From the NCBI GenBank assembly GCA_936924635.1, contig CAKZHP010000115.1, forward strand, positions 1 to 57,739: 57,739 nt of DNA, read 5' to 3'. The notes below the pieces were generated by a model that did no database searches, was not told the DNA's origin, and saw only the letters and a list, made by a program, of their open reading frames with translations. Made by a program: the position numbers and the translations under genes. Origin of the DNA: an uncultured Propionibacteriaceae bacterium. Its GTDB lineage: Bacteria > Actinomycetota > Actinomycetes > Propionibacteriales > Propionibacteriaceae. This document shows positions 1 to 8,452 of the stretch, in pieces. Position 1 is the stretch's first letter. Each line of letters starts with the position of its first letter.

Positions 1-1
1 G

Positions 2-775
2 CCGCTTCTGGGCCGGGGCGCCGAGCGGCGCCGCAGCGCGGTCGGCTTCCTGGTCACCGGCGGCGTGCTCGCGCTCGCCAGCCTCGCCGTCGGCGGCTGG
101 TCGCGGCTGGTCTCCCCGTTGACCTGGCAGACCGACCGCGGCCTGCAGGTCGAGTCGATCGCGGCCACACCCCTGATGTACGCCCGGAGCTTCGTCGACG
201 GCGGCGACTGGCATGTGGCGCTGTCGCGCTACAACGCGTACGAGATCACCGGCCCCGGCGTGGCCACCGCCCTGCGCGTCGCCGACGTCGCCTTCGCCCT
301 GGGGCTGCTGCTGATCCTGGTGCTGGGCCTGCACGCCGCGCGGCTCGCGCAGCGGTCCGCCCTGGTCGTGGCCGTGGTGATGCTCGCGGTGATCATGGTG
401 ATGATCGTGACCAACAAGACGCTCAGCCCGCAGTACGTGCTGTGGATCGGCGGCCCCGTCGCCGCGATGCTGGCGGCCGCAGAGGAGGACGGGGTGCCCG
501 ACCTCTCCTGGCCGCTGCTGCTCGCCAGTGCCTCCTGGCTGCTCGCGCTGGGCACGCAGGAGGTCTACCCGATCCGGTACGGCGAGATCGTCGGGTCGGC
601 GCAGTCCCCTGTGGCGATCGCGGTCCTCACCGCCCGCAACGTCGGGCTGGTGCTCTTCACCGTCGTGGTCTGCGCGCTGGCGTGGGTGCTGACCCGGCGC
701 GTACGGGACCGGGACCATCCCGCTGGTGAGACGCTCGTCCCGGTCACCGAGACGGCCCCGGACACCACCGACTGA
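2..775 (+). CDS. GT87-like (DUF2029) membrane glycosyltransferase, C-terminal part
   Basis: The frame is open at the left edge, so the N-terminus lies outside the window. About 257 residues are visible, dominated by hydrophobic membrane segments with short charged loops. A loop carries NKTLSPQYVLW, which resembles the conserved C-terminal Lys-x-Leu-Ser-Pro-Gln-Tyr motif of polyprenyl-phosphate-mannose-dependent GT87/DUF2029 mannosyltransferases of actinobacteria. The polar C-terminal tail (about 25 residues) is probably cytoplasmic. The family builds lipoglycans or cell-wall glycans at the membrane; the acceptor here cannot be inferred. Family assignment is moderate because the catalytic N-terminal aspartate region is not seen. 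Confidence 0.6.
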   Translation, partial: PLLGRGAERRRSAVGFLVTGGVLALASLAVGGWSRLVSPLTWQTDRGLQVESIAATPLMYARSFVDGGDWHVALSRYNAYEITGPGVATALRVADVAFALGLLLILVLGLHAARLAQRSALVVAVVMLAVIMVMIVTNKTLSPQYVLWIGGPVAAMLAAAEEDGVPDLSWPLLLASASWLLALGTQEVYPIRYGEIVGSAQSPVAIAVLTARNVGLVLFTVVVCALAWVLTRRVRDRDHPAGETLVPVTETAPDTTD

Positions 776-896
776 GCCGGCCGCGGGGCGCATCCGGGCC
801 GACACGCGGGGGGCGCCACGGGAGAGAGTTCGTTACCATGACGAAAAGCCTCTGGGCGAGGTCCGCCCAGATCTTGAACCCACAGATGAGGGGATC

Positions 897-3800
897 GTGG
901 CCATCCAGCCCGACGAGGACATCACCCGCGACTTCGGCGCCAACGACTGGCTGATCGAGGAGATGCTCGAGCGCTACACCGAGGACCCGAGCTCCGTGGA
1001 CCAGACCTGGGCGAACTTCTTCGCCGGTCAGTCCGGGGCGAAGCCGGCGCAGGGCACGGGGGGCGCCCCCGCCGCTGCCGAGGCGACCGCTCCTGCCGCC
1101 CAGAAGACCGCCCCCCAGGGCCAGGCGCAGCCGGCTCCCCCGGCCAAGGCCGCTCCGTCGGCCCAGCCGCCCGCCGGCCCCGAGCTCGACGGCGATGCCG
1201 CCCCCGGCGGTGTCAAGAAGGGCATGGCGCAGGACGAGACCACGAGGGCCGGCGCCGTCGCCGACCTGGGCTCGGCCACCGCCGGCCTCGCCGAGGGCCA
1301 GGTCGCGACCGCGCCCGCCGTGAAGGCGGCCTCCCCCGCCAAGACCGCCGACGCCCCCGACACCACCGCCCCGGCCGCGGCGCCGATGCCCACCGGCTCC
1401 GAGGCCGCGAAGTTCGCCACCCCCGGCACGGCCATCGCGGCCCCCGGTGCGGCCACCTCCCCGGTCACCCAGCCCACCGCCTCGGCCGGCGCCGGGGCCG
1501 ACCTGTCGCCCGCGTCGGCGTACCTGCCGGCCGAGCCCCCCAGCTTCGCCCGCCGCCCCGAGCCGGTCTCCGACGAGCCAGAGCGCACCGTGATGCGCGG
1601 CGCCCCGATGCGTACGGCCAAGAACATGGAGGTCTCGCTCGAGATCCCGACCGCCACCTCGGTGCGCTCGGTGCCCATGAAGCTGGTCATCGACCTGCGC
1701 ACGATGATCAACCGCCACCTCAAGCAGACCATCGGCGGCAAGGTCTCGTTCACCCACATCATCGGCTACGCCATGGTGCAGGCCCTCAAGAAGGTGCCCG
1801 CCATGAACTCCGCGTACGCGGTGGTCGACGGCAAGCCGACCCTCGTGGAGCCCCAGACCGTGAACCTGGGCCTCGCCATCGACATGGCCAAGCCCGACGG
1901 CACCCGCCAGCTGCTGGTCCCGAACATCCGCTCCTGCGAGACCCTGACGTTCGGCCAGTTCTGGTACGCCTACGACGAGCTCGTCAAGAAGGCCCGCAAG
2001 GGGTCGCTGACCGTCGACGACTTCGCCGGCACCACGGCCACGCTGACCAATCCGGGCGGCATCGGCACCAACCACTCGATCCCCCGCCTGATGCAGGGTC
2101 AGGGCCTGATCCTGGGCGTCGGCTCCATCGAGTACGCCCCAAGCTTCCTCGGTGCCTCCGCGGAGCGGCTCAACGAGCTTGGCGTGTCGAAGATCATGAC
2201 GCTGACCTCCACGTACGACCACCGGGTCATCCAGGGCGCTCAGTCGGGTGAGTTCCTGCGCCTGATGGAGGAGCTGCTGCTCGGCCAGCACGGGTTCTAC
2301 GAGGAGATCTTCACCTCGCTGCGCATCCCGTACACGCCGCTGACGTGGGACACCGACATCTACGTCTCGCGCTCCGACGCCGTCGACAAGCAGGCCCGGG
2401 TCATGGAGTTCATCAACTCCTACCGCACGCTCGGTCACCTGATGGCCGACATCGACCCGCTGACATACCGGCTGCGCACGCACCCCGACCTGGAGCTGCG
2501 CCAGCACGGGCTCACGATCTGGGACCTGGACCGGGTCTTCCCCGTCGGCACGCTGGGTGGCGGCGAGCGCTCCACGATGACGCTGCGCGACACGCTGGAG
2601 ACGCTGCGGGACGCGTACTGCCGCACCGTGGGCGTGGAGTACATGCACATCGCCAACGTCGAGCAGCGCAAGTGGCTGCAGGAGCGCCTGGAGCGCCCGA
2701 CGACGCCGCTCACGCACGCCGACCACGTCCGGATCCTCGACAAGCTCAACGAGTCGGAGATCTTCGAGACCTTCCTGCAGACGAAGTTCGTCGGTCAGAA
2801 GCGGTTCTCCCTGGAGGGCGGCGAGTCGACGATCGTGGCCCTCGACGAGATCTGCGAGCAGGCCGCCGAGGCCGGGCTCGACGAGGTCGCCATCGGCATG
2901 CCCCACCGCGGCCGCCTGAACGTGCTCGCGAACATCGTGGGCAAGTCGTACGGGCAGATCTTCCGCGAGTTCGAGGGGAAGATGGACCCGACCTCGACGC
3001 AGGGCTCGGGCGACGTGAAGTACCACCTCGGCGCCGAGGGCACCTTCGTCTCCTCCACCGACAAGCGGATCACCGCATCCGTGGCGGCGAACCCGTCGCA
3101 CCTGGAGGCCGTGAACCCGGTCGTCGAGGGCATCGCCCGGGCCAAGCAGGACCGCTCTGGCAACGACCTGCCCTACCCGGTGCTCCCGATCCTGCTGCAC
3201 GGTGACGCCGCGTTCGCGGGCCAGGGCGTGGTGTACGAGACCCTGCAGATGTCGCAGCTGCGGGGCTACAAGACCGGCGGCACGATCCACCTCGTCGTCA
3301 ACAACCAGGTCGGCTTCACGACCGCCCCGGTGGAGTCGCGCAGCTCGATGTACTGCACCGACGTCGCCAAGGTCGTCGAGGCCCCCATCTTCCACGTGAA
3401 CGGCGACGACCCCGACGCCGTGGTGCGGGTGGCCAGGCTCGCCTTCGAGTTCCGGCAGGCGTTCAACAAGGACGTCGTCATCGACCTCGTCTGCTACCGG
3501 CGCCGCGGTCACAACGAGGGCGACGACCCGAGCTTCACCCAGCCACTGATGTACGACCTGATCGAGCAGAAGCGCTCCTCTCGCAAGATCTACACCGACG
3601 CGCTCATCGGTCGCGGAGACCTCTCGTCGGAGGAGGCCGAGGAGTACGCGGCCAAGTTCCGCAGCCGTCTCGAGACGGTCTTCAAGGACATCCGTGCGAT
3701 GTCGGAGGAGGCGTCGGCCGAGGAGGAGTACCACAAGGTCCCCGCCTACCCGAAGAAGCCCGAGCACGAGACGCGTACGGCGATCTCGGCCGAGATGATG

Positions 3801-4961
3801 GAGCGCATCGCGGCTGCCCAGACCGAGTTCCCCGAGGGGTTCGCGGTGCACCCCAAGGTGAAGCCGCAGCTCGAGCGCCGCGCCGACATGATTCGCAACG
3901 GCCCCATGGACTGGGCGACCGCGGAGGCGCTCGCGTTCGGCTCGCTGCTGCTGGAGGGCCGCCCGGTCCGCATCAGCGGGCAGGACACCCGCCGTGGCAC
4001 CTTCTCGCAGCGCTTCGCCGCGGTGGTGGACCGGCAGAGCAACGAGGCGTGGGTCCCCTTGCAGCACCTGTCCGACTCGCAGGGCACGTTCGACATCTAC
4101 GACTCGCTGCTGAGCGAGTACGCGGTGATGGGCTTCGAGTACGGCTACTCCGTGGCCGCGCCCGAGGCGCTGGTGTGCTGGGAGGCCCAGTTCGGCGACT
4201 TCGCCGACGGCGCCCAGACCATCGCGGACGAGTTCATCAGCTCCGGTGCGGCGAAGTGGACCCAGAAGTCGGGCGTGGTGCTGCTGCTCCCCCACGGCTA
4301 CGAGGGTCAGGGCCCGGACCACTCCAGCGCCCGCATCGAGCGGTGGCTGCAGCTGTGCTCAGAGGACGCCCTGGCCGTGTGCCAGCCGTCCACCCCGGCC
4401 AGCTACTTCCACCTGCTGCGCACGCACACCTACGTCAACTGGCACCGCCCGCTGGTGATCATGACGCCGAAGTCGATGCTGCGCAGCAAGGCCGCGACGT
4501 CGACGCCCGAGGAGATCCAGAACGGCAGCTGGCAGCCGGCCATCGACGACGCGTCGATCACCGACCCGTCAGCCGTCGAGAAGGTCGTGCTGTGCTCGGG
4601 CAAGATCCGGTGGGAGCTCGTCGCCATGCGCGCCAAGCTCGGTCTGGAGGGCAAGGTCGCGATCATCCCGCTGGAGCGGCTCTACCCGTTGCCGACCAAG
4701 GAGCTGGCGGAGATCCTGGGTCGCTACCGGCACGTCAGCGACGTCCGGTACGCGCAGGACGAGCCGTCCAACCAGGGTGCGTACTGGTTCATGGAGCTCT
4801 ACCTCGGCGAGGCGCTGAAGAAGTTCCTCCCCGACTACGACCTGAAGCTCACCCCGTTCACCCGGCCGGAGGCATCGGCGCCGTCGGTGGGCTCGCACCA
4901 CATGCACTCCGAGCAGGAGGCGACGCTGCTGCGCGCCGCCCTCACCGACGAGGTGCGCTAG
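897..4961 (+). CDS. kgd: Multifunctional 2-oxoglutarate decarboxylase/dehydrogenase E1-E2 fusion (Kgd/OdhA)
   Basis: 1354 residues. Order: short E1 N-terminal helix (about 1-41, with NDWLIEEMLERY), an Ala/Pro-rich linker (about 42-236), an E2-like succinyltransferase core ending in the catalytic DHRVIQG motif (His about 442), then a thiamine-diphosphate E1 core (GMPHRGRLNVL near 670) to the C-terminus. It acts in the TCA cycle on 2-oxoglutarate, using a separate E3 and lipoylated E2 in related bacteria. I chose GTG 897 because GAGGGG lies just upstream and the N-terminus then matches the family; the open frame extends further left but looks non-coding. M. smegmatis Kgd is about 1227 residues, so the extra length sits mainly in the linker. 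Confidence 0.96.
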   Translation: MAIQPDEDITRDFGANDWLIEEMLERYTEDPSSVDQTWANFFAGQSGAKPAQGTGGAPAAAEATAPAAQKTAPQGQAQPAPPAKAAPSAQPPAGPELDGDAAPGGVKKGMAQDETTRAGAVADLGSATAGLAEGQVATAPAVKAASPAKTADAPDTTAPAAAPMPTGSEAAKFATPGTAIAAPGAATSPVTQPTASAGAGADLSPASAYLPAEPPSFARRPEPVSDEPERTVMRGAPMRTAKNMEVSLEIPTATSVRSVPMKLVIDLRTMINRHLKQTIGGKVSFTHIIGYAMVQALKKVPAMNSAYAVVDGKPTLVEPQTVNLGLAIDMAKPDGTRQLLVPNIRSCETLTFGQFWYAYDELVKKARKGSLTVDDFAGTTATLTNPGGIGTNHSIPRLMQGQGLILGVGSIEYAPSFLGASAERLNELGVSKIMTLTSTYDHRVIQGAQSGEFLRLMEELLLGQHGFYEEIFTSLRIPYTPLTWDTDIYVSRSDAVDKQARVMEFINSYRTLGHLMADIDPLTYRLRTHPDLELRQHGLTIWDLDRVFPVGTLGGGERSTMTLRDTLETLRDAYCRTVGVEYMHIANVEQRKWLQERLERPTTPLTHADHVRILDKLNESEIFETFLQTKFVGQKRFSLEGGESTIVALDEICEQAAEAGLDEVAIGMPHRGRLNVLANIVGKSYGQIFREFEGKMDPTSTQGSGDVKYHLGAEGTFVSSTDKRITASVAANPSHLEAVNPVVEGIARAKQDRSGNDLPYPVLPILLHGDAAFAGQGVVYETLQMSQLRGYKTGGTIHLVVNNQVGFTTAPVESRSSMYCTDVAKVVEAPIFHVNGDDPDAVVRVARLAFEFRQAFNKDVVIDLVCYRRRGHNEGDDPSFTQPLMYDLIEQKRSSRKIYTDALIGRGDLSSEEAEEYAAKFRSRLETVFKDIRAMSEEASAEEEYHKVPAYPKKPEHETRTAISAEMMERIAAAQTEFPEGFAVHPKVKPQLERRADMIRNGPMDWATAEALAFGSLLLEGRPVRISGQDTRRGTFSQRFAAVVDRQSNEAWVPLQHLSDSQGTFDIYDSLLSEYAVMGFEYGYSVAAPEALVCWEAQFGDFADGAQTIADEFISSGAAKWTQKSGVVLLLPHGYEGQGPDHSSARIERWLQLCSEDALAVCQPSTPASYFHLLRTHTYVNWHRPLVIMTPKSMLRSKAATSTPEEIQNGSWQPAIDDASITDPSAVEKVVLCSGKIRWELVAMRAKLGLEGKVAIIPLERLYPLPTKELAEILGRYRHVSDVRYAQDEPSNQGAYWFMELYLGEALKKFLPDYDLKLTPFTRPEASAPSVGSHHMHSEQEATLLRAALTDEVR

Positions 4962-5138
4962 GTGTACTACACCGACCGCGGCCTGGAGGAGCTCGAGAAG
5001 CGGCGTGGGGACGAGGAGGTGACGCTCGCCTGGTTGGTCGACCAGATGCGCACCTTCGTCGACCTCCATCCCGAGCACGAGGTGCCCGTGGAGCGGCTCG
5101 CCACCTGGCTGGCCCGCTCCGAGGACGACGAGGACTGA
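4962..5138 (+). CDS. DUF6104 small acidic protein downstream of kgd
   Basis: A 58-residue protein starting at a GTG that directly abuts the kgd stop codon (TAG then GTG), so translation is probably coupled. It begins MYYTDRGLEELEKRRGDEEV and ends in an Asp/Glu-rich tail; there is no signal peptide or membrane segment. The sequence matches the DUF6104 family of short actinobacterial proteins as I recall it. Its function is unknown. The immediate linkage to kgd suggests a role tied to the 2-oxoglutarate dehydrogenase complex, but that is only inference from position. Confidence 0.85.
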   Translation: MYYTDRGLEELEKRRGDEEVTLAWLVDQMRTFVDLHPEHEVPVERLATWLARSEDDED

Positions 5139-5168
5139 CCCCCGGGCGGATCTCCAGGACATCCGTAT

Positions 5169-5203
5169 GACGCGAGCCGGGCACCTGCCCGGCTCACGGC
5201 GTC
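5169..5203. terminator. Hairpin between convergent genes
   Basis: A perfect 9-bp stem, GAGCCGGGC (5174-5182) with GCCCGGCTC (5187-5195), loop ACCT. It can be extended by GACGC (5169-5173) pairing with GCGTC (5199-5203) across a one-base bulge. It sits between the kgd-DUF6104 operon and the oppositely oriented membrane protein gene, so it may stop transcription from both sides. There is no T tract, as is common in high-GC actinobacteria. Confidence 0.6.
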
Positions 5204-5271
5204 TCAGGGAGTGACCGGCGACTGGCCGGGCCGGCCGACCCGTTCCCGCACCGTCACATCCGATGGTGCCG

Positions 5272-5694
5272 TCAGGTGTCGAGCGGGTCGCGCTGGGCGC
5301 GCTGGAGCGCGGCGGTGGTGCTGGGCAGCAGGCCGCAGACGATGATGGTGAGGCAGAGTGCGGCGACCAGCAGCCACCAGCCGGCGTTCTCGGCCGACAG
5401 CGAGCTCACGGCGACGAGCAGGTGCAGCACGGCGCTGCCGACCAGGGCGCCCCGGATGTAGAAGCGGCAGCGCCAGGCGGCCCACCCGATCCAGGCGAGC
5501 AGAGCACCGTAGGCAGCGAGCATCACCCCGACGCCGGCGGAGAACATGCCGTGCAGCTGCAGCAACGACCCTGCCGCCAGCACGAGGAAGGCCAGCGCGA
5601 AGACCCAGGTGAGCACCGCGGCGACCGTCAGCGGCGCCGGCCGCGGGGTCGCCGTTGCCTCGCCTGCGGATCGGCTGCGCCCAACGGTTGCCAC
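5272..5694 (-). CDS. Small integral membrane protein, function unknown
   Basis: 140 residues: a polar N-terminus of about 20 residues followed by four predicted membrane helices and a short charged C-terminal tail. No conserved functional motif was recognised; topology resembles small four-helix actinobacterial membrane proteins of unknown role. The start is GTG at 5694, and a TAGGGT box (5701-5706, minus strand) lies 6 bases upstream, which would give a leaderless transcript. The gene is convergent with the kgd operon and divergent from whiB1. No function is proposed. Confidence 0.65.
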   Translation of the reverse strand: MATVGRSRSAGEATATPRPAPLTVAAVLTWVFALAFLVLAAGSLLQLHGMFSAGVGVMLAAYGALLAWIGWAAWRCRFYIRGALVGSAVLHLLVAVSSLSAENAGWWLLVAALCLTIIVCGLLPSTTAALQRAQRDPLDT

Positions 5695-6014
5695 GCTGCG
5701 ACCCTATCCCAGCACCGAACGCGCTCCCCGACCGGCGACCAGCCCCGGCCGGGCCACGCGACGCCCTGACGGAGCCGGGCCGTGCCGCACCTCCGCCAGG
5801 GTTCGGCCGGGCCCGGGGAGTGCCCCCGAGGCCTGCGGAGGCTGACCCTGGCCACCCCCGAGGGGGCCTGAGGGCCCAGCGGGTTTGATCGTGCCAAGCC
5901 GCGTGCGCCGGGGTGGAATACATGCCTACACTTGGCTGGTTTCGCCATGGCGGCGCTCTGCGGTCGGTAGTGTTCGCCAAGGGGCGCTTCCCCAACGACA
6001 GGAGCTCAACAACA
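5695..6014. other. Intergenic region between divergent membrane-protein gene and whiB1
   Basis: About 320 bases without a convincing gene. It holds the presumed leaderless promoter of the minus-strand membrane protein at its left end, a GC-rich hairpin-prone stretch near 5850-5875, a SigR-like promoter at 5915-5941 and the roughly 65-base leader of whiB1. Short open frames here have no family resemblance. Confidence 0.5.
5915..5941 (+). promoter_or_regulatory. Candidate SigR-dependent promoter of whiB1
   Basis: GGAAT (5915-5919) and GTT (5939-5941) are separated by 19 bases, within the 18-19 base spacing known for SigR/SigH promoters of actinobacteria. Transcription would start near 5948, leaving a leader of about 67 bases before the whiB1 ATG. 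The two other sites in this window (sigR and mycoredoxin) use an 18-base spacer, so this one is weaker. Confidence 0.45.
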
Positions 6015-6266
6015 ATGGATTGGCGCAACCGTGCTGCCTGCCTGACGGAGGACCCGGAGCTGTTCTTCCCGATCGGCAACACGGGCCCTGCCCTACTGCA
6101 GATCGAAGAGGCCAAGAGAGTGTGTTCCCGGTGCGAGGTGCGCGACAAGTGCCTCCAGTGGGCGCTCGAGGCCGGACAGGACCATGGAGTCTGGGGTGGC
6201 CTCAGCGAGGACGAGCGACGCGCGCTGAAGCGACGCAACGCGCGTGCCCGCGTCCGCCAGGGCTGA
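6015..6266 (+). CDS. whiB1: WhiB1/WblE-type iron-sulfur transcriptional regulator
   Basis: 83 residues beginning MDWRNRAACLTEDPELFFP. Four cysteines (9, 37, 40, 46) form the conserved C-x(n)-C-x2-C-x5-C ligand set for a 4Fe-4S cluster, followed by GVWGGLSEDERRALKRRNAR, the family turn motif plus a basic DNA-binding tail. Length and sequence match WhiB1 (WblE in Streptomyces), an NO- and redox-responsive regulator that is essential in M. tuberculosis and contacts the primary sigma factor. The ATG at 6015 is preceded by GGAG at 6001. The open frame extends upstream, but family length fixes this start. A SigR-like promoter lies at 5915-5941. Adjacency to pdtaS matches mycobacterial gene order. 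Confidence 0.95.
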   Translation: MDWRNRAACLTEDPELFFPIGNTGPALLQIEEAKRVCSRCEVRDKCLQWALEAGQDHGVWGGLSEDERRALKRRNARARVRQG

Positions 6267-6347
6267 CCGGCCCCGACCCCACCTACACCCCGCCGAGCGG
6301 GCCGGTGACCAGCCCCGCACCCCTCGGCCCCGAGAGCACAGATCCGC

Positions 6348-6375
6348 CGGGCACTGCCTGCTGAGGCAGTGCCCG
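6348..6375 (+). terminator. Terminator-like hairpin after whiB1
   Basis: GGGCACTGCCT (6349-6359) pairs perfectly with AGGCAGTGCCC (6364-6374) around the loop GCTG, with one further C-G pair outside. It lies about 80 bases downstream of the whiB1 stop. No T-rich tail follows. Confidence 0.6.
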
Positions 6376-6581
6376 ACGAGTGTGCCCACACCCCTGACGC
6401 ATGCAGCGACACTGCCCGGGTACGAGCCTGCGCGCTGTCGGCACCTGCTGCCGTGGCCCCGGCGATGCCGACGACCCGTCCCGAACGGGTCGGAGCTGCC
6501 CCCGCCGGCCCGGCGCACCGGGTTCGCGTCCGTCACCGCCGCGCATCGCACCAGACCCTCACCGGTCGCCCGATGCGTACG

Positions 6582-6809
6582 TCACTGGTGCTCGCGGCTC
6601 GCCCGCCCCGGTGAGGTTGTCGAGCTCGCCGCACTCGTAGTGGAGGCCGTGGGGAGGTACGCATCAGCCACCACCCCTGAGGTGATGTCCGCCCCGGAAT
6701 GAACGTGTGACGTGTTCGCCTTGAGGTCAAGAGCAGAATTCAGCCCTTGGGCCTGCAGCAACCGCTCGACGTGGTGCTCGAACAGCTCGGGGCCAGGGGC
6801 GTCGAGCAC
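6582..6809 (-). pseudogene. Possible phage tail-fibre-like fragment
   Basis: A 75-codon frame from GTG 6809. Its middle reads LDLKANTSHVHSGADITSG followed by VVADAYLPT. This pattern (Lys-Ala-x-x-Ser-His-x-His-Ser-Gly-Ala-Asp-Ile-Thr-Ser-Gly-x-Val-Ala-Asp-Ala-x-Leu-Pro-Thr) is characteristic of repeat units in phage tail fibres and pyocin-like fibres. The rest of the frame does not resemble a known domain and there are no neighbouring phage genes. It may be a decayed remnant, a chimeric small gene or chance; no ribosome binding site at proper spacing is visible. Confidence 0.35.
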
Positions 6810-6930
6810 TCCTTGGAGGCCAGGTCATCTGCACAACCGGTGCGCATCTGTGCGCAGGTCGGTCAGCAGAGGACCCTACGCACCCATGCGCACCGGTGGT
6901 GCGCGCGGCGCCGGAGGTGCCCCAGCCCGG

Positions 6931-8385
6931 TCAGACCGGGATGGTGACGACTGCCCGGGCTCCGACCCCGGAGGGGTTGTTGCCCATCTCGAAGGTCCCG
7001 TGGAGATCGGCCACCAGCGTGGTGACGATGGAAAGCCCGAGGCTGTGAGCCCCGACGGCGTCCAGGTCGAAGCCCTCCGGCAGGCCTTGGCCGTCGTCGG
7101 CGACCGTCACCACCAGCTGGTCGGGGTCTCGGTGCGGCGTCACCGTGACGCTCCCGGAGCCGGCCGCCAGACCGTGCTCGATGGCGTTCTGGCAGAGCTC
7201 GGTCAGCACCAGCGACAGGCTGGTGGCTGCGGCCGCCGGCACCTCCCCGAACGTGCCCTCCCGGGTGGCGGTCACCTTGCCGCGCGAGGCGGCGAGGTCA
7301 CCCACGTAGCGCAGCAGCCGGTCCATGACGTCGTCGAAGGCCACCACACCGGTGAAGCTCTGCGAGAGGATCTCGTGGACCACCGCGATCGCCTGCACGC
7401 GGCTCATGGCGTGCTGCAGGGCGGTCGCCCCCTCCTCGGAGGTGATCCGCCTCGCCTGCAGCCGCAGCAGCGCCGCCACCGTCTGCAGGTTGTTCTTCAC
7501 CCGGTGGTGGATCTCGCGGATCGTGGCGTCCTTGGTCACCAACTGGCGCTCCCGCCGCCGCAGCTCGGTCGCGTCGCGCAGCACCAGCAGCGCGCCGAGT
7601 GGGCCCTCCTCGCTGGTCAACGGCAGCACCCGCACGGTCACCGCCGCCCTGGGCCCCTCGAGCTCCACCACGGCCGGGGCGCGGCCGCGCAGCTGGTTGG
7701 CGGGGGCCTGGTCGGTCGGCTCGTCCAGGTGCAGCAGCCGCCGGGTCAGGAGCGCGATCGGCTCGCCCGGCAGGTCGCCGGTGAGGCCGAGCCGGCGGTA
7801 CGCGGAGACGGCGTTCGGGCTCGCGTACCGCACCACACCGTCCAGGTCGACCTGGATGATCCCCTCGCCCACCCTCGGCAGCCCGGCGCCGTCCTGGTCC
7901 GGCACCGGGAAGTCTCCCCGCCACACCATGTCGGAGAGGATGTCGGCGATCGCCAGATAGTGGTCCTCGAGCTCTGACGGCGCCCGCACGCCCATCTGGT
8001 TCGTGTGCCGCTCCACCACCGCGATGCACCGGCCCTCCCGCATCACCGGGATCGCCCAGACGTCGACGGGGATGCCCGCCTGGAGCTTGTTGTCGCTGGT
8101 CTCGCAGATCACCTCCGAGAGGTACGCCTCGGTGACCAGGTGCTCGGGGTCGTAGCTGATGACCTCACCGACGACGTCGTCCTCCAGGGCGGTGGGCCCG
8201 GTGGCCGGGCGCACCTGCGCGGCGGCCCAGAACTCGTTGTCGTCGCTGCCCGGCAGCCAGCAGATCAGGTCGGAGAAGGACAGGTCGGCGATCAGGTGCC
8301 AGTCGGCCACGAGGGCGACCAGCGTCTCGACGTCCTCGGGCTCCAGGTCGGTGTGAGCACGGGCGACCTGGGGCAGGGAGAGCAT
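6931..8385 (-). CDS. pdtaS: PdtaS-type sensor histidine kinase (GAF-PAS-HisKA_2-HATPase)
   Basis: 484 residues with no membrane segments, so cytosolic. An N-terminal GAF-like domain (about 1-150) is followed by a PAS-like domain (about 165-285), a HisKA_2 dimerisation helix with the phosphoacceptor motif EIHHRVKNNLQ (His near 293), and an ATPase domain with LTELCQNAIEHG (N box) and DDGQGLPEGFD (G box). This is the architecture of mycobacterial PdtaS, which signals to the RNA-binding antiterminator PdtaR and responds to cyclic di-GMP or copper/NO in that genus. The response regulator gene is not in this window. A TAGGCT box at 8392-8397 lies 6 bases before the ATG, suggesting a leaderless message. 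It is downstream of bL37 and convergent with whiB1. Confidence 0.92.
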   Translation of the reverse strand: MLSLPQVARAHTDLEPEDVETLVALVADWHLIADLSFSDLICWLPGSDDNEFWAAAQVRPATGPTALEDDVVGEVISYDPEHLVTEAYLSEVICETSDNKLQAGIPVDVWAIPVMREGRCIAVVERHTNQMGVRAPSELEDHYLAIADILSDMVWRGDFPVPDQDGAGLPRVGEGIIQVDLDGVVRYASPNAVSAYRRLGLTGDLPGEPIALLTRRLLHLDEPTDQAPANQLRGRAPAVVELEGPRAAVTVRVLPLTSEEGPLGALLVLRDATELRRRERQLVTKDATIREIHHRVKNNLQTVAALLRLQARRITSEEGATALQHAMSRVQAIAVVHEILSQSFTGVVAFDDVMDRLLRYVGDLAASRGKVTATREGTFGEVPAAAATSLSLVLTELCQNAIEHGLAAGSGSVTVTPHRDPDQLVVTVADDGQGLPEGFDLDAVGAHSLGLSIVTTLVADLHGTFEMGNNPSGVGARAVVTIPV

Positions 8386-8413
8386 GGGACGAGCCTAGTA
8401 GGAAGACAGCAAA

Positions 8414-8435
8414 GCCCCCGTCGACCGACGGGGGC
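8414..8435 (-). terminator. Intrinsic terminator of the bL37 gene
   Basis: On the minus strand GCCCCCGTCG pairs with CGACGGGGGC around a 2-base turn (8414-8423 with 8426-8435), followed by TTTGCTG. It lies about 18 bases after the bL37 stop and just before the pdtaS start, separating the two transcripts. Confidence 0.8.
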
Positions 8436-8452
8436 TCAGCGACGCCCAGCTC

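Larger units (their letters stand above)
6267..6930. other. 0.66-kb gap between whiB1 and pdtaS with no complete gene
   Basis: This stretch separates the convergent whiB1 and pdtaS genes and is unusually long for the window. It contains the 12-bp-stem hairpin at 6348-6375 and, on the minus strand, a short frame resembling part of a phage tail fibre (6582-6809). The remaining sequence shows no recognisable coding pattern. Confidence 0.5.

Noticed and set aside
744..4322. A 1192-codon open frame on the minus strand opposite kgd
   Set aside because: It is the complementary-frame artefact of a very GC-rich gene; its translation is Arg/Leu/Gly/His-rich low complexity and kgd is unambiguous.
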